64,000 nt of DNA from an uncultured Helicobacteraceae bacterium (GCA_947588965.1 CANQAN010000006.1:1-64000); one strand, 5' to 3'; positions 45,548 through 54,984 are shown, counted from the first letter of the stretch. The notes: generated from the letters alone by a model not told the origin. A program made the numbers and translations.

Positions 45548-46942
45548 ATGAAAGCACAAGATTTTAAAGAATTAGAAGCGATCGTAGGAGGCGCAGATTG
45601 CTTCAATGATAAGGCGCATTTGAGTGCGTACTGCTATGATGCGACAAGAGAGCGCAGATATCCAGAATGTGTGGTGTTTCCACATAATGAAGAAGAAATA
45701 AGTCGGATTCTCAAGTATTGTAATACTCATTTGATTCCCGTGATTCCACGCGGTGCGGGAAGTGGATTTACAGGTGGCTCTCTTGCTGTCAATGGGGGCG
45801 TGATATTGGCTTTAGAAAAGCACATGAATCAGATTTTAGAGATTGATATGGAAAATATGGTGGCACGTGTGCAACCCGGTGTTGTGAATATGCAACTCCA
45901 AAAGGCTGCCGAAGAAGTCGGATTATTCTATCCTCCCGATCCTGCTAGTGAGCATTACTCCACACTTGGAGGCAATGTGAGCGAAAATGCGGGAGGAATG
46001 CGCGCAGCAAAATATGGAATCACAAAGGACTTCGTGATGGCTCTGCGCGCGGTGTTGCCTAATGGAGACATTATACGCGCGGGTAAAAAAACGATTAAGG
46101 ATGTGGCAGGTTATAATATTGCAGGGATTTTGATTGCAAGTGAGGGGACATTGGCTGTTATTACAGAAATCACACTCAAGTTGTTGAGTAAGCCAAAGTT
46201 AAAGCAAAGCGCGATGGGTGTTTTCCCGAGCATTCAAGCCGCAATGAATGCGGTATATAAAACAATGTCCAGTGGAATCACGCCTGTGGCAATGGAGTTT
46301 TTGGACAATCTTAGCATTCGTGCTGTGGAGGAAAAGTTTCACAAAGGATTGCCAAAAGACGCGGGAGCGATTTTAATTACCGAAGTTGATGGAAATTTGC
46401 CCGAAGAGATTGTCTATCAAATTAACAAGGTTGAAGAGAAATTTTATGAAAATGGTGCGACAGATTTTATCAAAGCAAACAACGATCAAGAAGCGGCGGA
46501 TCTGTGGTTTGCACGTAAAAATGCGAGTCCAAGTATCACGATTTATGGGAGCAAAAAACTTAACGAAGACATCACTGTTCCACGATCCAAACTTCCTGAA
46601 TTATTAGAAAAAATCGCGGAAGTTTCACAGAAGTATAATGTTGCGATTCCTTGCTTTGGGCATACAGGCGATGGAAATGTGCATACAAATGTGATGGTTG
46701 ATGGCAGTAATGATGAGGAGCTCAAAAAGGGTTATCAAGCCATTGAGGAGATTTTCAAAATCACCGTTGAGCTTGGTGGAACGCTAAGTGGTGAGCATGG
46801 TATCGGGCTGTCTAAGGCGCCTTTTATGCATCTTGCGTTTAATGAAGAAGAAATGCAATTATTCCGCGCCATTAAGAAAGCCTTTGATCCTAATAATATT
46901 TTGAATCCGGGTAAAATGGCGTTGGATGGGAGTGGTCAATAA
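45548..46942 (+). CDS. glcD: FAD-linked 2-hydroxyacid oxidase (GlcD-like glycolate/D-lactate dehydrogenase)
   Basis: 464 residues of the FAD-binding type 4 (VAO/PCMH) family: PRGAGSGFTGGSLAVNGG (FAD diphosphate loop, about 72-89), FYPPDPASEHYSTLGGNVSENAGGMRAAKYG, then the C-terminal CFGHTGDGNVHTNVM and SGEHGIGLSKAPFM. These are typical of GlcD/D-lactate dehydrogenase, which feed electrons to quinone. Starts 9 nt after the PgbA-like gene with AGGA upstream. Without GlcE/GlcF nearby, the exact substrate stays open. Confidence 0.88.
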   Translation: MKAQDFKELEAIVGGADCFNDKAHLSAYCYDATRERRYPECVVFPHNEEEISRILKYCNTHLIPVIPRGAGSGFTGGSLAVNGGVILALEKHMNQILEIDMENMVARVQPGVVNMQLQKAAEEVGLFYPPDPASEHYSTLGGNVSENAGGMRAAKYGITKDFVMALRAVLPNGDIIRAGKKTIKDVAGYNIAGILIASEGTLAVITEITLKLLSKPKLKQSAMGVFPSIQAAMNAVYKTMSSGITPVAMEFLDNLSIRAVEEKFHKGLPKDAGAILITEVDGNLPEEIVYQINKVEEKFYENGATDFIKANNDQEAADLWFARKNASPSITIYGSKKLNEDITVPRSKLPELLEKIAEVSQKYNVAIPCFGHTGDGNVHTNVMVDGSNDEELKKGYQAIEEIFKITVELGGTLSGEHGIGLSKAPFMHLAFNEEEMQLFRAIKKAFDPNNILNPGKMALDGSGQ

Positions 46943-47011
46943 ATGCAAAAAAATTGCAAAATTAAAGCGTTTTTATGTTAAAATTAAAACTTCAGTTATT
47001 AAGGAATATAA

Positions 47012-47476
47012 ATGCTATTTGATGTGCAGAAGATTCGCGAGATTTTACCGCATCGCTATCCTTTGTTGTTGGTTGATAGAATCATCGCGATGAGTCCTAA
47101 TGAGAGCATTGAGGGCTATAAAAATATCACAATCAATGAAGAAATTTTCAATGGACACTTTCCCACACAGCCGATTTATCCGGGCGTGTACATTATAGAG
47201 GGCATGGCACAAACGGGGGGAGTTTTGGCATTTGTGAGTATGTTTGGAGAAGACACACAAAATAGTGGCGATAAAATCGTTTATTTTATGAGCATTGATA
47301 GAGCGAAGTTTCGGAATCCCGTTGCGCCCGGAGATAAGCTTGTGTATAAACTAGAAGTTTTAAAGCAAAAAGGTGGAATCTGGGTCTTGCAAGGCTATGC
47401 ATATGTGGATGAAAAATTAGTCGCAGAAGCCGAGCTTAAAGCGATGGTTGTAGATAGCGCAAGGACACAGAAGTGA
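47012..47476 (+). CDS. fabZ: 3-hydroxyacyl-ACP dehydratase FabZ
   Basis: Dehydration step of fatty acid elongation. 154 residues: [14 protein letters not shown] at the start, the catalytic histidine in [13 protein letters not shown] (about residue 50) and the catalytic glutamate in EGMAQTGG (about 64), then the final [16 protein letters not shown] upstream of the ATG. Overlaps lpxA by 4 nt; the fabZ-lpxA link matches the shared hydroxyacyl-ACP pool of fatty acid and lipid A synthesis. Confidence 0.96.
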   Translation: MLFDVQKIREILPHRYPLLLVDRIIAMSPNESIEGYKNITINEEIFNGHFPTQPIYPGVYIIEGMAQTGGVLAFVSMFGEDTQNSGDKIVYFMSIDRAKFRNPVAPGDKLVYKLEVLKQKGGIWVLQGYAYVDEKLVAEAELKAMVVDSARTQK

Positions 47477-48276
47477 TAGCAAAATCCGCGCAAATTGCCC
47501 AAACGGCCATCATTGAAGAGGGGGCTACGATTGGCGAAAGGGTAGAGATAGGGCATTATTGCGTGATTGGTAAGGAAGTGAAAATCGGCAATGACTGCAA
47601 ACTTTACAATAATGTAACGATTCTTGGTAACACGACTTTAGGCGTGGGCAACGAGATTTTTCCTAATGCGACATTAGGGACGCAGCCACAGGATTTGAAA
47701 TATCACGGTGAGCCTAATGAGTTGATTTTTGGGGATTACAATAAAATACGAGAATTTACGATGATAAATCCCGGCACAGAGGGAGGTGGAAGCAAAACGG
47801 TGATTGGAAATAATAATCTCCTTATGGCCTATGTGCATGTCGCGCATGATTGTATTATCGGGGATTCTTGCATTTTGGCAAATGGCGTAACGCTTGGCGG
47901 ACACATTGTTATGGGAAATTATATCAATATTGGAGGTTTGACACCAATTCATCAATTTGTTAAAATCGGTGATTATGCGATGATTGCGGGAGCAAGTGCG
48001 CTTTCACAAGACATTCCGCCCTTTTGCATGGCAGAGGGGAATCGCGCAGTGGTACGTGGTCTGAATCTCCACAGATTGCGCAAGAATTTTGAACATCATC
48101 AGGTTGATAAAATTCATAGTGCATACAAACGACTCTTTCTCGGAAATGCGCCAATCAAGGAAATTGCTCAAGAGATTCTGCAAGAAAGTCCCCAAGATGC
48201 TAATGTCGCAAAAATGTGCGAGTTTATCATTCAATCAACGCGCGGAATCCCTTTTGTAAGGAAAAATCATGAGTGA
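47473..48276 (+). CDS. lpxA: UDP-N-acetylglucosamine O-acyltransferase LpxA
   Basis: First step of lipid A synthesis. 267 residues with a left-handed beta-helix of hexapeptide repeats ([26 protein letters not shown] and so on), the catalytic histidine region [14 protein letters not shown] and the [17 protein letters not shown] helix. GTG start overlapping the fabZ stop (GTGATAGC); no better ATG is near. Overlaps clpX by 8 nt. Confidence 0.95.
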   Translation: MIAKSAQIAQTAIIEEGATIGERVEIGHYCVIGKEVKIGNDCKLYNNVTILGNTTLGVGNEIFPNATLGTQPQDLKYHGEPNELIFGDYNKIREFTMINPGTEGGGSKTVIGNNNLLMAYVHVAHDCIIGDSCILANGVTLGGHIVMGNYINIGGLTPIHQFVKIGDYAMIAGASALSQDIPPFCMAEGNRAVVRGLNLHRLRKNFEHHQVDKIHSAYKRLFLGNAPIKEIAQEILQESPQDANVAKMCEFIIQSTRGIPFVRKNHE

Positions 48277-49537
48277 AGTGATTTGCAGTTTTTGCCATGA
48301 AAGAGAAACGAGCAAGAACCCATGTCTTGAGAGTCAAAAGATATTCGGCGGACATAAGGCTTATATTTGCAAAAATTGCGTACTTGGTTCGTATGAGTTG
48401 CTTGTTGGGCATATTCCCTACGATCAAGATGAGCAAACAGAATCTCTAGAAAATGAGGATTTGACAATCTTTCCTCCAAAGGAGCTTAAGTCTGTTTTAG
48501 ACAAATATGTCATCGGGCAAGAAAAGGCTAAAAAGGTCTTTAGTGTCGCAGTCTATAATCACTACAAGCGCATTTTACAGGGAGATTTGAAGGATACAGA
48601 AGATACGGAAATCGCAAAATCTAATATTCTATTAATAGGTCCAACAGGAAGTGGAAAAACTCTTATGGCGCAGACTTTGGCGCGTTTTTTAAACATACCC
48701 ATTGCGATTTGCGATGCGACAAGCCTCACAGAAGCGGGTTATGTCGGTGAAGATGTGGAAAATATCCTCACAAGACTTTTGCAAGAGGCTGATGGAGACG
48801 TGTTTAAGGCGCAAAGAGGAATCGTATTTATTGACGAGATCGATAAAATTTCGCGATTATCGGAGAATCGCTCTATCACGCGTGATGTTTCGGGTGAGGG
48901 TGTTCAGCAGGCTCTGTTAAAGATCATTGAAGGAAGTGTTGTGAATGTCCCTCCAAAGGGTGGCAGGAAACATCCCAATCAAGAATTCGTGCAGATTGAC
49001 ACAAAGGACATTCTTTTTATTTGTGGAGGCGCCTTTGATGGATTAGCCGATATTATTGAGCGTAGAATCGGTGGTAATGCGCTTGGATTCCATCATATAA
49101 AGGGCAAAAAGGTGGAGAAAACAAATATTTTAAATCAAGTTGAGCCTGATGATTTGGTGAGTTATGGCTTGATTCCAGAGTTAATTGGACGTCTGCATAT
49201 GTTTGCAACACTCAATGAAATCACAAAGGAAGCCATGATAGACATTCTTAAAAAGCCTAAAAATGCGCTTACAAAGCAGTATCAAAAACTTTTCGCACTT
49301 GATGGTGCGCAGTTAATTTTCAAAGAGGAGGCTTTAGAGGAAATTGCAAATTTGGCAATCTCTCGCAAGACGGGAGCTCGGGGATTGCGCTCCATTATGG
49401 AGGACATTATGTTAGATGTCATGTATGATTTGCCTGAACTTAAGGGTTATGAGGTTGTTATCACAAAAGATGCGGTTTTGAAAGAGACAAAGCCCATGTT
49501 GGTTAAACAAAAAAAGCCAAGCAGAAAGAATGCTTAA
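48269..49537 (+). CDS. clpX: ClpX, ATP-dependent unfoldase
   Basis: Unfolds substrates for the ClpP protease. 422 residues. Zinc finger with C-x2-C pairs (CSFCHERE and CKNCV), AAA+ domain with Walker A GPTGSGKT (about 128), [13 protein letters not shown] pore region, Walker [12 protein letters not shown] (about 187), sensor and arginine finger [25 protein letters not shown] and the IGF-type loop (here LGFHH). AAGGA before the ATG. Confidence 0.97.
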   Translation: MSEVICSFCHERETSKNPCLESQKIFGGHKAYICKNCVLGSYELLVGHIPYDQDEQTESLENEDLTIFPPKELKSVLDKYVIGQEKAKKVFSVAVYNHYKRILQGDLKDTEDTEIAKSNILLIGPTGSGKTLMAQTLARFLNIPIAICDATSLTEAGYVGEDVENILTRLLQEADGDVFKAQRGIVFIDEIDKISRLSENRSITRDVSGEGVQQALLKIIEGSVVNVPPKGGRKHPNQEFVQIDTKDILFICGGAFDGLADIIERRIGGNALGFHHIKGKKVEKTNILNQVEPDDLVSYGLIPELIGRLHMFATLNEITKEAMIDILKKPKNALTKQYQKLFALDGAQLIFKEEALEEIANLAISRKTGARGLRSIMEDIMLDVMYDLPELKGYEVVITKDAVLKETKPMLVKQKKPSRKNA

Positions 49538-49557
49538 TTTGGTAAAAAGAGGGAGCT

Positions 49558-50592
49558 ATGTTAGTAGATAAGATTATTGGTTTGTTTTCACATGATATTG
49601 CGATCGATCTTGGAACGGCAAATACAATTGTATCGGTAAAGGGGCAAGGAATCATTATTAATGAGCCTTCTGTTGTCGCTGTGCAAAATGATCGCTTTGG
49701 CAAAAATAAAATTCTTGCCGTTGGGCATGAGGCAAAGGAAATGGTAGGGAAAACGCCCGGAAGCATTATTGCTGTGCGACCAATGAAAGATGGAGTGATT
49801 GCGGATTTTGATATGACAGAAAAAATGATTCGTCATTTCATTGAAAAGGCACACAGAAGACGAGCTTTGATGCGTCCTAGAATCATTGTTTGTGTGCCTT
49901 ATGGACTGACAGGGGTTGAACGTAAGGCTGTGCGAGAATCCGCGATGAGTGCGGGAGCTAGAGAGGTGTTTTTGATTGAAGAGCCTATGGCTGCTGCAAT
50001 TGGTGCGGGATTGCCCGTGAAAGAACCTAAGGGAAGCTTGGTTGTTGATATTGGTGGTGGGACAACGGAGATTGGTGTGATTTCACTTGGGGGGCTTGTG
50101 ATTTCTAAGTCTTTGCGCACGGCGGGAGATAAGCTTGATTTGGCTGTTGTGGATTATGTGCGCAGAAAATACAGCCTCTTAATTGGTGAGCGCACAGGAG
50201 AGGAGATAAAGATTCAAATTGGTTCTGCAATAAGTCTTGATGAGCCACTTTCAATGCAAGTTAAGGGTCGCGATCAGGTGAGTGGATTGCTTAATTCCAT
50301 TGAGCTAACAAGCGAAGATGTACGTGAGGCTATGAAAGAGACGCTCAAAGAGATTTCAAACGCCCTCAAAGACGTCTTAGAGCAGATGCCTCCAGACCTA
50401 GCGGGGGATATTGTAGAAAATGGAATCGCGCTCACAGGTGGTGGTGCGCTCATACGTGGCTTAGATAAATATTTATCAGACATCGTGAAGCTTCCCGTGT
50501 ATGTGGGAGATGAACCCTTACTTTGTGTCGCAAAGGGGACAGGACAAGCCTTAGAGGAAATTAGTGTGTTGCAGCAGCTGACATATGAGTAA
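49558..50592 (+). CDS. mreB: rod-shape protein MreB
   Basis: Bacterial actin that guides side-wall peptidoglycan synthesis under the membrane. 344 residues with actin motifs: IDLGTANTIV (phosphate 1), MKDGVIADFDMTEKMI, VPYGLTGVERKA, VVDIGGGTTEIGVIS (phosphate 2) and GIALTGGGALIRGL (adenosine). Intact and of usual length. GGAG before the ATG. Operon with mreC. Confidence 0.97.
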   Translation: MLVDKIIGLFSHDIAIDLGTANTIVSVKGQGIIINEPSVVAVQNDRFGKNKILAVGHEAKEMVGKTPGSIIAVRPMKDGVIADFDMTEKMIRHFIEKAHRRRALMRPRIIVCVPYGLTGVERKAVRESAMSAGAREVFLIEEPMAAAIGAGLPVKEPKGSLVVDIGGGTTEIGVISLGGLVISKSLRTAGDKLDLAVVDYVRRKYSLLIGERTGEEIKIQIGSAISLDEPLSMQVKGRDQVSGLLNSIELTSEDVREAMKETLKEISNALKDVLEQMPPDLAGDIVENGIALTGGGALIRGLDKYLSDIVKLPVYVGDEPLLCVAKGTGQALEEISVLQQLTYE

Positions 50593-50611
50593 GGTGGTGT
50601 GAAGACTTAAA

Positions 50612-51520
50612 ATGAGAAAGCTGTTTTTGTGGGTCATTTTTTTGTCCATTGCATTTTTTCTCTCTATGCAAATTTCAAAAGAATTTCAAGCGAAAGTTTT
50701 GTATTTTGGCGATGTCATAAAGATAGGAATCCTCAATTTTAATGCAAACATTATCAATACCATCACGCGCCATTTTAACCAAGCGCAACACATTAAAGAG
50801 CTCACAATCGCACTTAAAGATAAAGAAAAATTGCAGTACTCCTATGATGCCTTGCATAATGAATATAATGAGCTTTTGAGAATCTTAGAAACAGACATTA
50901 AGCCTATTTCTGAGCATTTTGAGCTCTCGCGCGTCATTTCTTTTGTTGAAATCAATAAATATACAAGGGTGTGGCTTGAGCAAAAGGATTTTCAGCCTAC
51001 AAAAGAGGGATCCATCTATGGACTCATTAGCGATAATAAAGTTGCGGGAATCGCGCTTTTTCAAAATCGACGTTTATTGGGACTCCTCAATGGCGATGAG
51101 AAGTGCAGTTATAGTGTCGCAATTGGCGCAGAAAGAGTGCCCGGAATCATTAAATATGACATTAATAAGGAAGTTGTGGCGGATTATATTCCGCTCTATG
51201 CGAAGATAGAAGTTGGGGATATGGTCTATACAAGTGGATTTGATGGGATTTTTTACCCCGGAATTTTAGTTGGAGAGATAGAATCCCTAGAAGAGAGACA
51301 GGGCTATCAAGTCGCCGTCATTAAGCCTGCCTTAGAGAAAGTTGCGCATTTTTATTGGGTGATAGATTCAAAAACTTCAGAGATTCCGCTAGAGAATAAA
51401 ACACAAGAAGAGATAGAGTCGCTCGTAGAATCGCAAGAGTCCCAAGCGCAACCACAATCCACACAGACACAATCAGCGCAGATGTCAGAAATGCAGACAG
51501 AAAGAATCCAGCTAGAATAA
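50612..51520 (+). CDS. mreC: rod-shape protein MreC
   Basis: Periplasmic partner of the elongasome. 302 residues: one N-terminal transmembrane segment (about 3-21), a coiled coil (about 60-95) and the two-barrel MreC core with YSVAIGAERVPGIIKY, VADYIPLYAKIEVGDMVYTSGFDGIFYPGILVGEI. A C-terminal tail of about 45 residues rich in Gln/Ser/Thr/Glu follows and looks disordered. Starts 19 nt after mreB; the ribosome site is weak. Confidence 0.93.
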   Translation: MRKLFLWVIFLSIAFFLSMQISKEFQAKVLYFGDVIKIGILNFNANIINTITRHFNQAQHIKELTIALKDKEKLQYSYDALHNEYNELLRILETDIKPISEHFELSRVISFVEINKYTRVWLEQKDFQPTKEGSIYGLISDNKVAGIALFQNRRLLGLLNGDEKCSYSVAIGAERVPGIIKYDINKEVVADYIPLYAKIEVGDMVYTSGFDGIFYPGILVGEIESLEERQGYQVAVIKPALEKVAHFYWVIDSKTSEIPLENKTQEEIESLVESQESQAQPQSTQTQSAQMSEMQTERIQLE

Positions 51521-51619
51521 TTTAAGAAGCGCGTGTGCATTTTGAGGGCAGAAGTTTCAGGAAGTTTGCGCTAGAATCCTAGAATCATTTTTTGATTATC
51601 TTTTCGTGTAAAAGCCCCC

Positions 51620-51638
51620 TAGCAGATTCTGCTACAAT
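51620..51638 (+). promoter_or_regulatory. palindromic operator overlapping a -10 box
   Basis: TAGCAG (51620-51625), a 3-nt spacer and CTGCTA (51629-51634) form a perfect palindrome. Its right arm overlaps TACAAT (51633-51638), part of an extended -10 (TGCTACAAT). The ATG of the ferritin-like gene is 19 nt further on. A repressor bound here would block the promoter. Confidence 0.55.
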
Positions 51639-51656
51639 TTGCCACAGAGTTAAAAT

Positions 51657-52829
51657 ATGTCAAACACTCTTTTTATGGGAGACATTCCCTTAGGGAAGTT
51701 GTTCTTTTTGCGTCTTGAAAATGCATTTTTGCTTGCACAATGTGAAGAAGTGATTGAGATTGTCAGTGATTATGAATATTTGGAAAAAGATCTCATCTCT
51801 TGGTGTGCATATAGGGGCGAGAGGTTTTTACAAAAGCTGCCACTCAAGCATTGTTATAGTTACACCCTTAAAAAGCAATCACACAATCGCTTTGATAGAT
51901 TGCAACAAAATGAGATTCTGCCCATAGCACCGGAGATTATGGGGCTGTCTGCAGGAGGGTCTGTGGGAGAATCCGCAAGTCCGCAGTATCATTTCGCGCT
52001 CAATCACAAAGATGAAATTTGGAGCGAAAACATTCAAAAACTCTATGAGGATTCTAAAAATGCGCAATGGAACGCGTCTGTAGAGATTGATTGGAATGCG
52101 ATTCCACAATACAATCCGCATTTAGAGTTTGCGCTCGCACAGATTATGACCTATTTGGTTGAAAATGAATTTTCTGCCCTCTATATCCCTGCGCAATTCA
52201 TTCCGCAAATTGCGCCCTATTATACAGAAGTTCCCTTATTACTCTCTAGCATTATAGGCGATGAAGCGCGACATATTGAGGTGTTTATCAAACGCGCAAA
52301 AGCCACGGGGCTTGGATTGCAATACTCCACACGTACGACACAGCAGAGCCTTTGGACACTCTTTAGAGAGCAGAATTATTTTGTCTCAAGCTTTCTTTTG
52401 CATGTCATGGGAGAGGGGACTTTCGTGGATTTATTGCATTTTTTAGAGGACTTTATTATGGATGCGCCGACAAAAAAACTCTTATCCCTTGCAAGAAAAG
52501 ATGAAATGCGACATGTGTCCTATGGAATGCAACATATAAAACAAGGAATCTCTCTGCATCCACAAAAGATTCAAGTCCTAAAAGAAGCTGTTTTGAAACG
52601 CAAGAATTATTTAGATGAATTAAGCGGGGAATCCACTCTGCTCCTAGAATCCTTAGCCGTTGTCGCGGGGGGAGGAGGTGAGCCTTATGAGATCAAAAGA
52701 GGATTTGAGGCTTTGGAACAATTGAAAATCAAAATGGAAAAAAACCGCACAAAAAGACTTGTAGAATGCGGGATTGACGAGGAATTAGCAAGAGATTTAA
52801 GCAAGGCACACACGCCAAATTTTATGTAG
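51657..52829 (+). CDS. TusA-like / ferritin-like diiron fusion protein
   Basis: 390 residues, cytosolic. Residues about 1-60 look like a TusA-type domain that has lost the CPxP cysteine (MGDIPLGKLFFLRL in its place) but keeps the second half (VIEIVSDYEYLEKDLISWCAYRGERFL). From about 150 a four-helix ferritin-like region follows, with carboxylate/His motifs EFALAQIMTYLVENE, IIGDEARHIEVF (about 203) and ARKDEMRHVSYG (about 281). ExxH twice plus helix glutamates is the diiron pattern. It leads a three-gene cluster with a flavoprotein and a binding-protein fold. Function unknown; an oxidase or oxygenase is plausible. Confidence 0.75.
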   Translation: MSNTLFMGDIPLGKLFFLRLENAFLLAQCEEVIEIVSDYEYLEKDLISWCAYRGERFLQKLPLKHCYSYTLKKQSHNRFDRLQQNEILPIAPEIMGLSAGGSVGESASPQYHFALNHKDEIWSENIQKLYEDSKNAQWNASVEIDWNAIPQYNPHLEFALAQIMTYLVENEFSALYIPAQFIPQIAPYYTEVPLLLSSIIGDEARHIEVFIKRAKATGLGLQYSTRTTQQSLWTLFREQNYFVSSFLLHVMGEGTFVDLLHFLEDFIMDAPTKKLLSLARKDEMRHVSYGMQHIKQGISLHPQKIQVLKEAVLKRKNYLDELSGESTLLLESLAVVAGGGGEPYEIKRGFEALEQLKIKMEKNRTKRLVECGIDEELARDLSKAHTPNFM

Positions 52830-52862
52830 CATAAGAAATTTTTGGAGTGATTTGTATCAGTC

Positions 52863-52882
52863 CAAAGGTTTTTGAACCTTTG
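52863..52882 (+). terminator. hairpin between the diiron gene and the flavoprotein gene
   Basis: CAAAGGTT (52863-52870) and AACCTTTG (52875-52882) form a perfect 8-bp stem with a TTTG loop. No T-tract follows. It may reduce read-through or mark RNA processing inside the cluster (92-nt gap). Confidence 0.45.
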
Positions 52883-52921
52883 CAATCCGTGCGATTGACA
52901 GACATTTTTAAAGGAGCTTAA

Positions 52922-54046
52922 ATGCTAGCAAAAGATAATGTTTTATCATACACAAAAGATTTTGGAGAGAGAAATGTGCGCCCTCACACAAAGCGCATAG
53001 ATGCAGAGGGCATATTCCCTAAAGAAGCCTATAATGCCTTGCGCAAAGAGGGTTATATGGGACTTCTGATTCCGAAAGAATATGGGGGCTTAGGTGGCGG
53101 AAATTTGGAGCATACACAAGCTTGTGCTACGCTTGGAGAGTTTTGTGCGACAACGGCGCTGTGTTATATGATGCACAATACTTCGGCTGTTTGTATCAGT
53201 GCATTTGGTAGTGAAGCCTTGAAAAAAGAATTTTTGCCCAAAATCGCAAAAGGTGAAATCGCCCTTGCCTTAGCCTTTAGTGAAAGTGGATCGGGGACGC
53301 ATTTCAATGCGCCCGATATTTATGAGAGAGAAGAGGGGGGATTGAGAATCCTAAAGGGTAGAAAGAGCTTCGTCACCTCTGCGCAAAATGCGGATTATTA
53401 TCTCACCTATACGAATTCTTGTAATAAAGAGGGGGCAAAAAATATTTGGCTTGTACATAGGGACTCTAAGAATCTTGTCCATGAGGAAAATGTGTGGAAT
53501 GGTCTTGGAATGCGTGGAAATGCTTCAAAGCCTGTGCAATATAACGATGTGTCCTTAGAGGAAAAATACAGAATCGGAAATGAGGGGGACGGAGAGGCGG
53601 CTGCGGGAGTTGTTCTTATGTATTTTGTGGTGGGGCTTGCAGCGGTGTATAGCGGACTTGGAAAAGCAGCCTATGACTGCGCTCTCTCGCACACAAAGTC
53701 ACGTCAATACACAGATGGCAAGAGTTTGAGTGATATAGAGTTGGTCAAAATTCATCTTGCAGAACTCTATGCGAAAGTACAAAGCTCTATTGCGCTCACT
53801 TATGATGCTGCAAGGAGTTTTGATACGCAAGAAAAAGACAATGCCACGAAGATTTTTGCCTCACGTATTAATGCGACACACAATGTCATGGAGATTTGCT
53901 CACTTGCTATGCGTCTTGGTGGGGGTAAGGCTTACAGCAAACTCTTGCCATTAGAGCGTTATTTGCGCGATGCATTTGCTTCGCAAGTGATGGCGCCAAG
54001 CCTTGATGTGCTTAAGGTATGGCTTGGTGATGCGATTGTTCAATGA
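52922..54046 (+). CDS. acyl-CoA-dehydrogenase-fold flavoprotein, atypical
   Basis: 374 residues of the acyl-CoA dehydrogenase family: GLLIPKEYGGLGGGNLEHTQ, LALAFSESGSGTHFN (FAD contact), RKSFVTSAQNADYYLTY, GLGMRGNASKPVQY and a C-terminal AMRLGGGKAYSKLLPLERYLRDAFASQV. After the RDA segment, where classical enzymes have IYEGT with the catalytic glutamate, this protein has VMAPSLDVLKVWLG. It thus resembles flavin monooxygenase or other non-dehydrogenase members (inference). AAGGAG before the ATG. The next gene starts 11 nt after it. Confidence 0.85.
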   Translation: MLAKDNVLSYTKDFGERNVRPHTKRIDAEGIFPKEAYNALRKEGYMGLLIPKEYGGLGGGNLEHTQACATLGEFCATTALCYMMHNTSAVCISAFGSEALKKEFLPKIAKGEIALALAFSESGSGTHFNAPDIYEREEGGLRILKGRKSFVTSAQNADYYLTYTNSCNKEGAKNIWLVHRDSKNLVHEENVWNGLGMRGNASKPVQYNDVSLEEKYRIGNEGDGEAAAGVVLMYFVVGLAAVYSGLGKAAYDCALSHTKSRQYTDGKSLSDIELVKIHLAELYAKVQSSIALTYDAARSFDTQEKDNATKIFASRINATHNVMEICSLAMRLGGGKAYSKLLPLERYLRDAFASQVMAPSLDVLKVWLGDAIVQ

Positions 54047-54056
54047 GGGAAAAACT

Positions 54057-54941
54057 ATGAAAACGATACTTTTAGGTGCTGTGGCTTATGATGCGAAAGT
54101 CGTTCCGATTTGGGATATTATACGCGATTATTCTAATGCTAAGGGATGCAAGCTTGATTATGTACTTTTTAGCAATTATGAAAGGCAAGTGGATGCTTTG
54201 CTAAAAGGGCATATTGACATTGCTTGGAATACAAATGTTGCGTGGATTAGGACACTCTATGCGACAAACAATCAAGCAAAAGCCCTTGTCATGCGCGATA
54301 CAGACATAGATTTCACCACGAAATTTGTCACGAAAAAGGGCAGTGGAATCAAAACATTGTCCGATTTACGTGCAAAAAGATTCGGACTTGGCAGTATGGA
54401 TTCTGCACAAGCTGCGATTATGGGGCTGTATTATTTACAGCATGAATCTTTAGATGTGCAATTGCAAGAGTTTAATTCTCCCGATGAATGTGGTCGTGGC
54501 AGAAGTGATGAGAATCGCACGAATCTTGCCCTCATACGTCACAATAGTGATGTAGGGAAGCATGGAGACACAGGCAGGAGTGAATTTGATATTTTGGATT
54601 CTATCAAAAGAGGAGTGCTTGATGCGGGAAGTATCGGCTCAAGCACGTGGATAAGAATCTTGCAAGAGGGCAGTTATCCCGATATTGAGAGCTTTTGGAC
54701 AAGTCCGGGCTATTGTCATTGTAATTTTTCTGTGATGCCAGATTTTGACACAAAACTTGCAGAATCTTTCACGCAAATGTTGCTCAGCCAAAACACACAA
54801 AAAGACAATCCTATCATTGCAAAAATGATGCAAATGGAGGGACTCAATCAATGGGTCGTCGTTGGCGAAAAAGAGCTTAGAGGCTATGATGTGCTTTATC
54901 AAGCCATGCGTGAGCAAAATCTCCTAGACAACACACTTTAA
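54057..54941 (+). CDS. PhnD-like binding-protein fold, no signal peptide
   Basis: 294 residues from ATG 54057, with GAGGG 7 nt upstream; earlier in-frame ATGs lie inside the preceding gene. It resembles the PhnD/transferrin-fold (type 2 periplasmic binding) family: VDALLKGHIDIAWNTNVAW, IKTLSDLRAKRFGLGSMDSAQAAIMG and AGSIGSSTWIRIL. But it starts MKTILLGAVAYDAKVV, has no signal peptide or lipobox, and no permease or ATPase gene is near. An Arg/Asp-rich insert (CGRGRSDENRTN) and a CHC motif (GYCHCNF, about residue 219) are unusual. It may be an enzyme or sensor, not a transporter subunit. Confidence 0.78.
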   Translation: MKTILLGAVAYDAKVVPIWDIIRDYSNAKGCKLDYVLFSNYERQVDALLKGHIDIAWNTNVAWIRTLYATNNQAKALVMRDTDIDFTTKFVTKKGSGIKTLSDLRAKRFGLGSMDSAQAAIMGLYYLQHESLDVQLQEFNSPDECGRGRSDENRTNLALIRHNSDVGKHGDTGRSEFDILDSIKRGVLDAGSIGSSTWIRILQEGSYPDIESFWTSPGYCHCNFSVMPDFDTKLAESFTQMLLSQNTQKDNPIIAKMMQMEGLNQWVVVGEKELRGYDVLYQAMREQNLLDNTL

Positions 54942-54949
54942 AACCCGCA

Positions 54950-54984
54950 AGATTCCGTGCGATTGCAAAATTTGCGCGGAATCT
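54950..54984 (+). terminator. hairpin after the PhnD-like gene
   Basis: AGATTCCG (54950-54957) and CGGAATCT (54977-54984), 8-bp stem, starting 9 nt after the stop codon. Inner bases can pair further. No clear T-tract. Confidence 0.5.
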
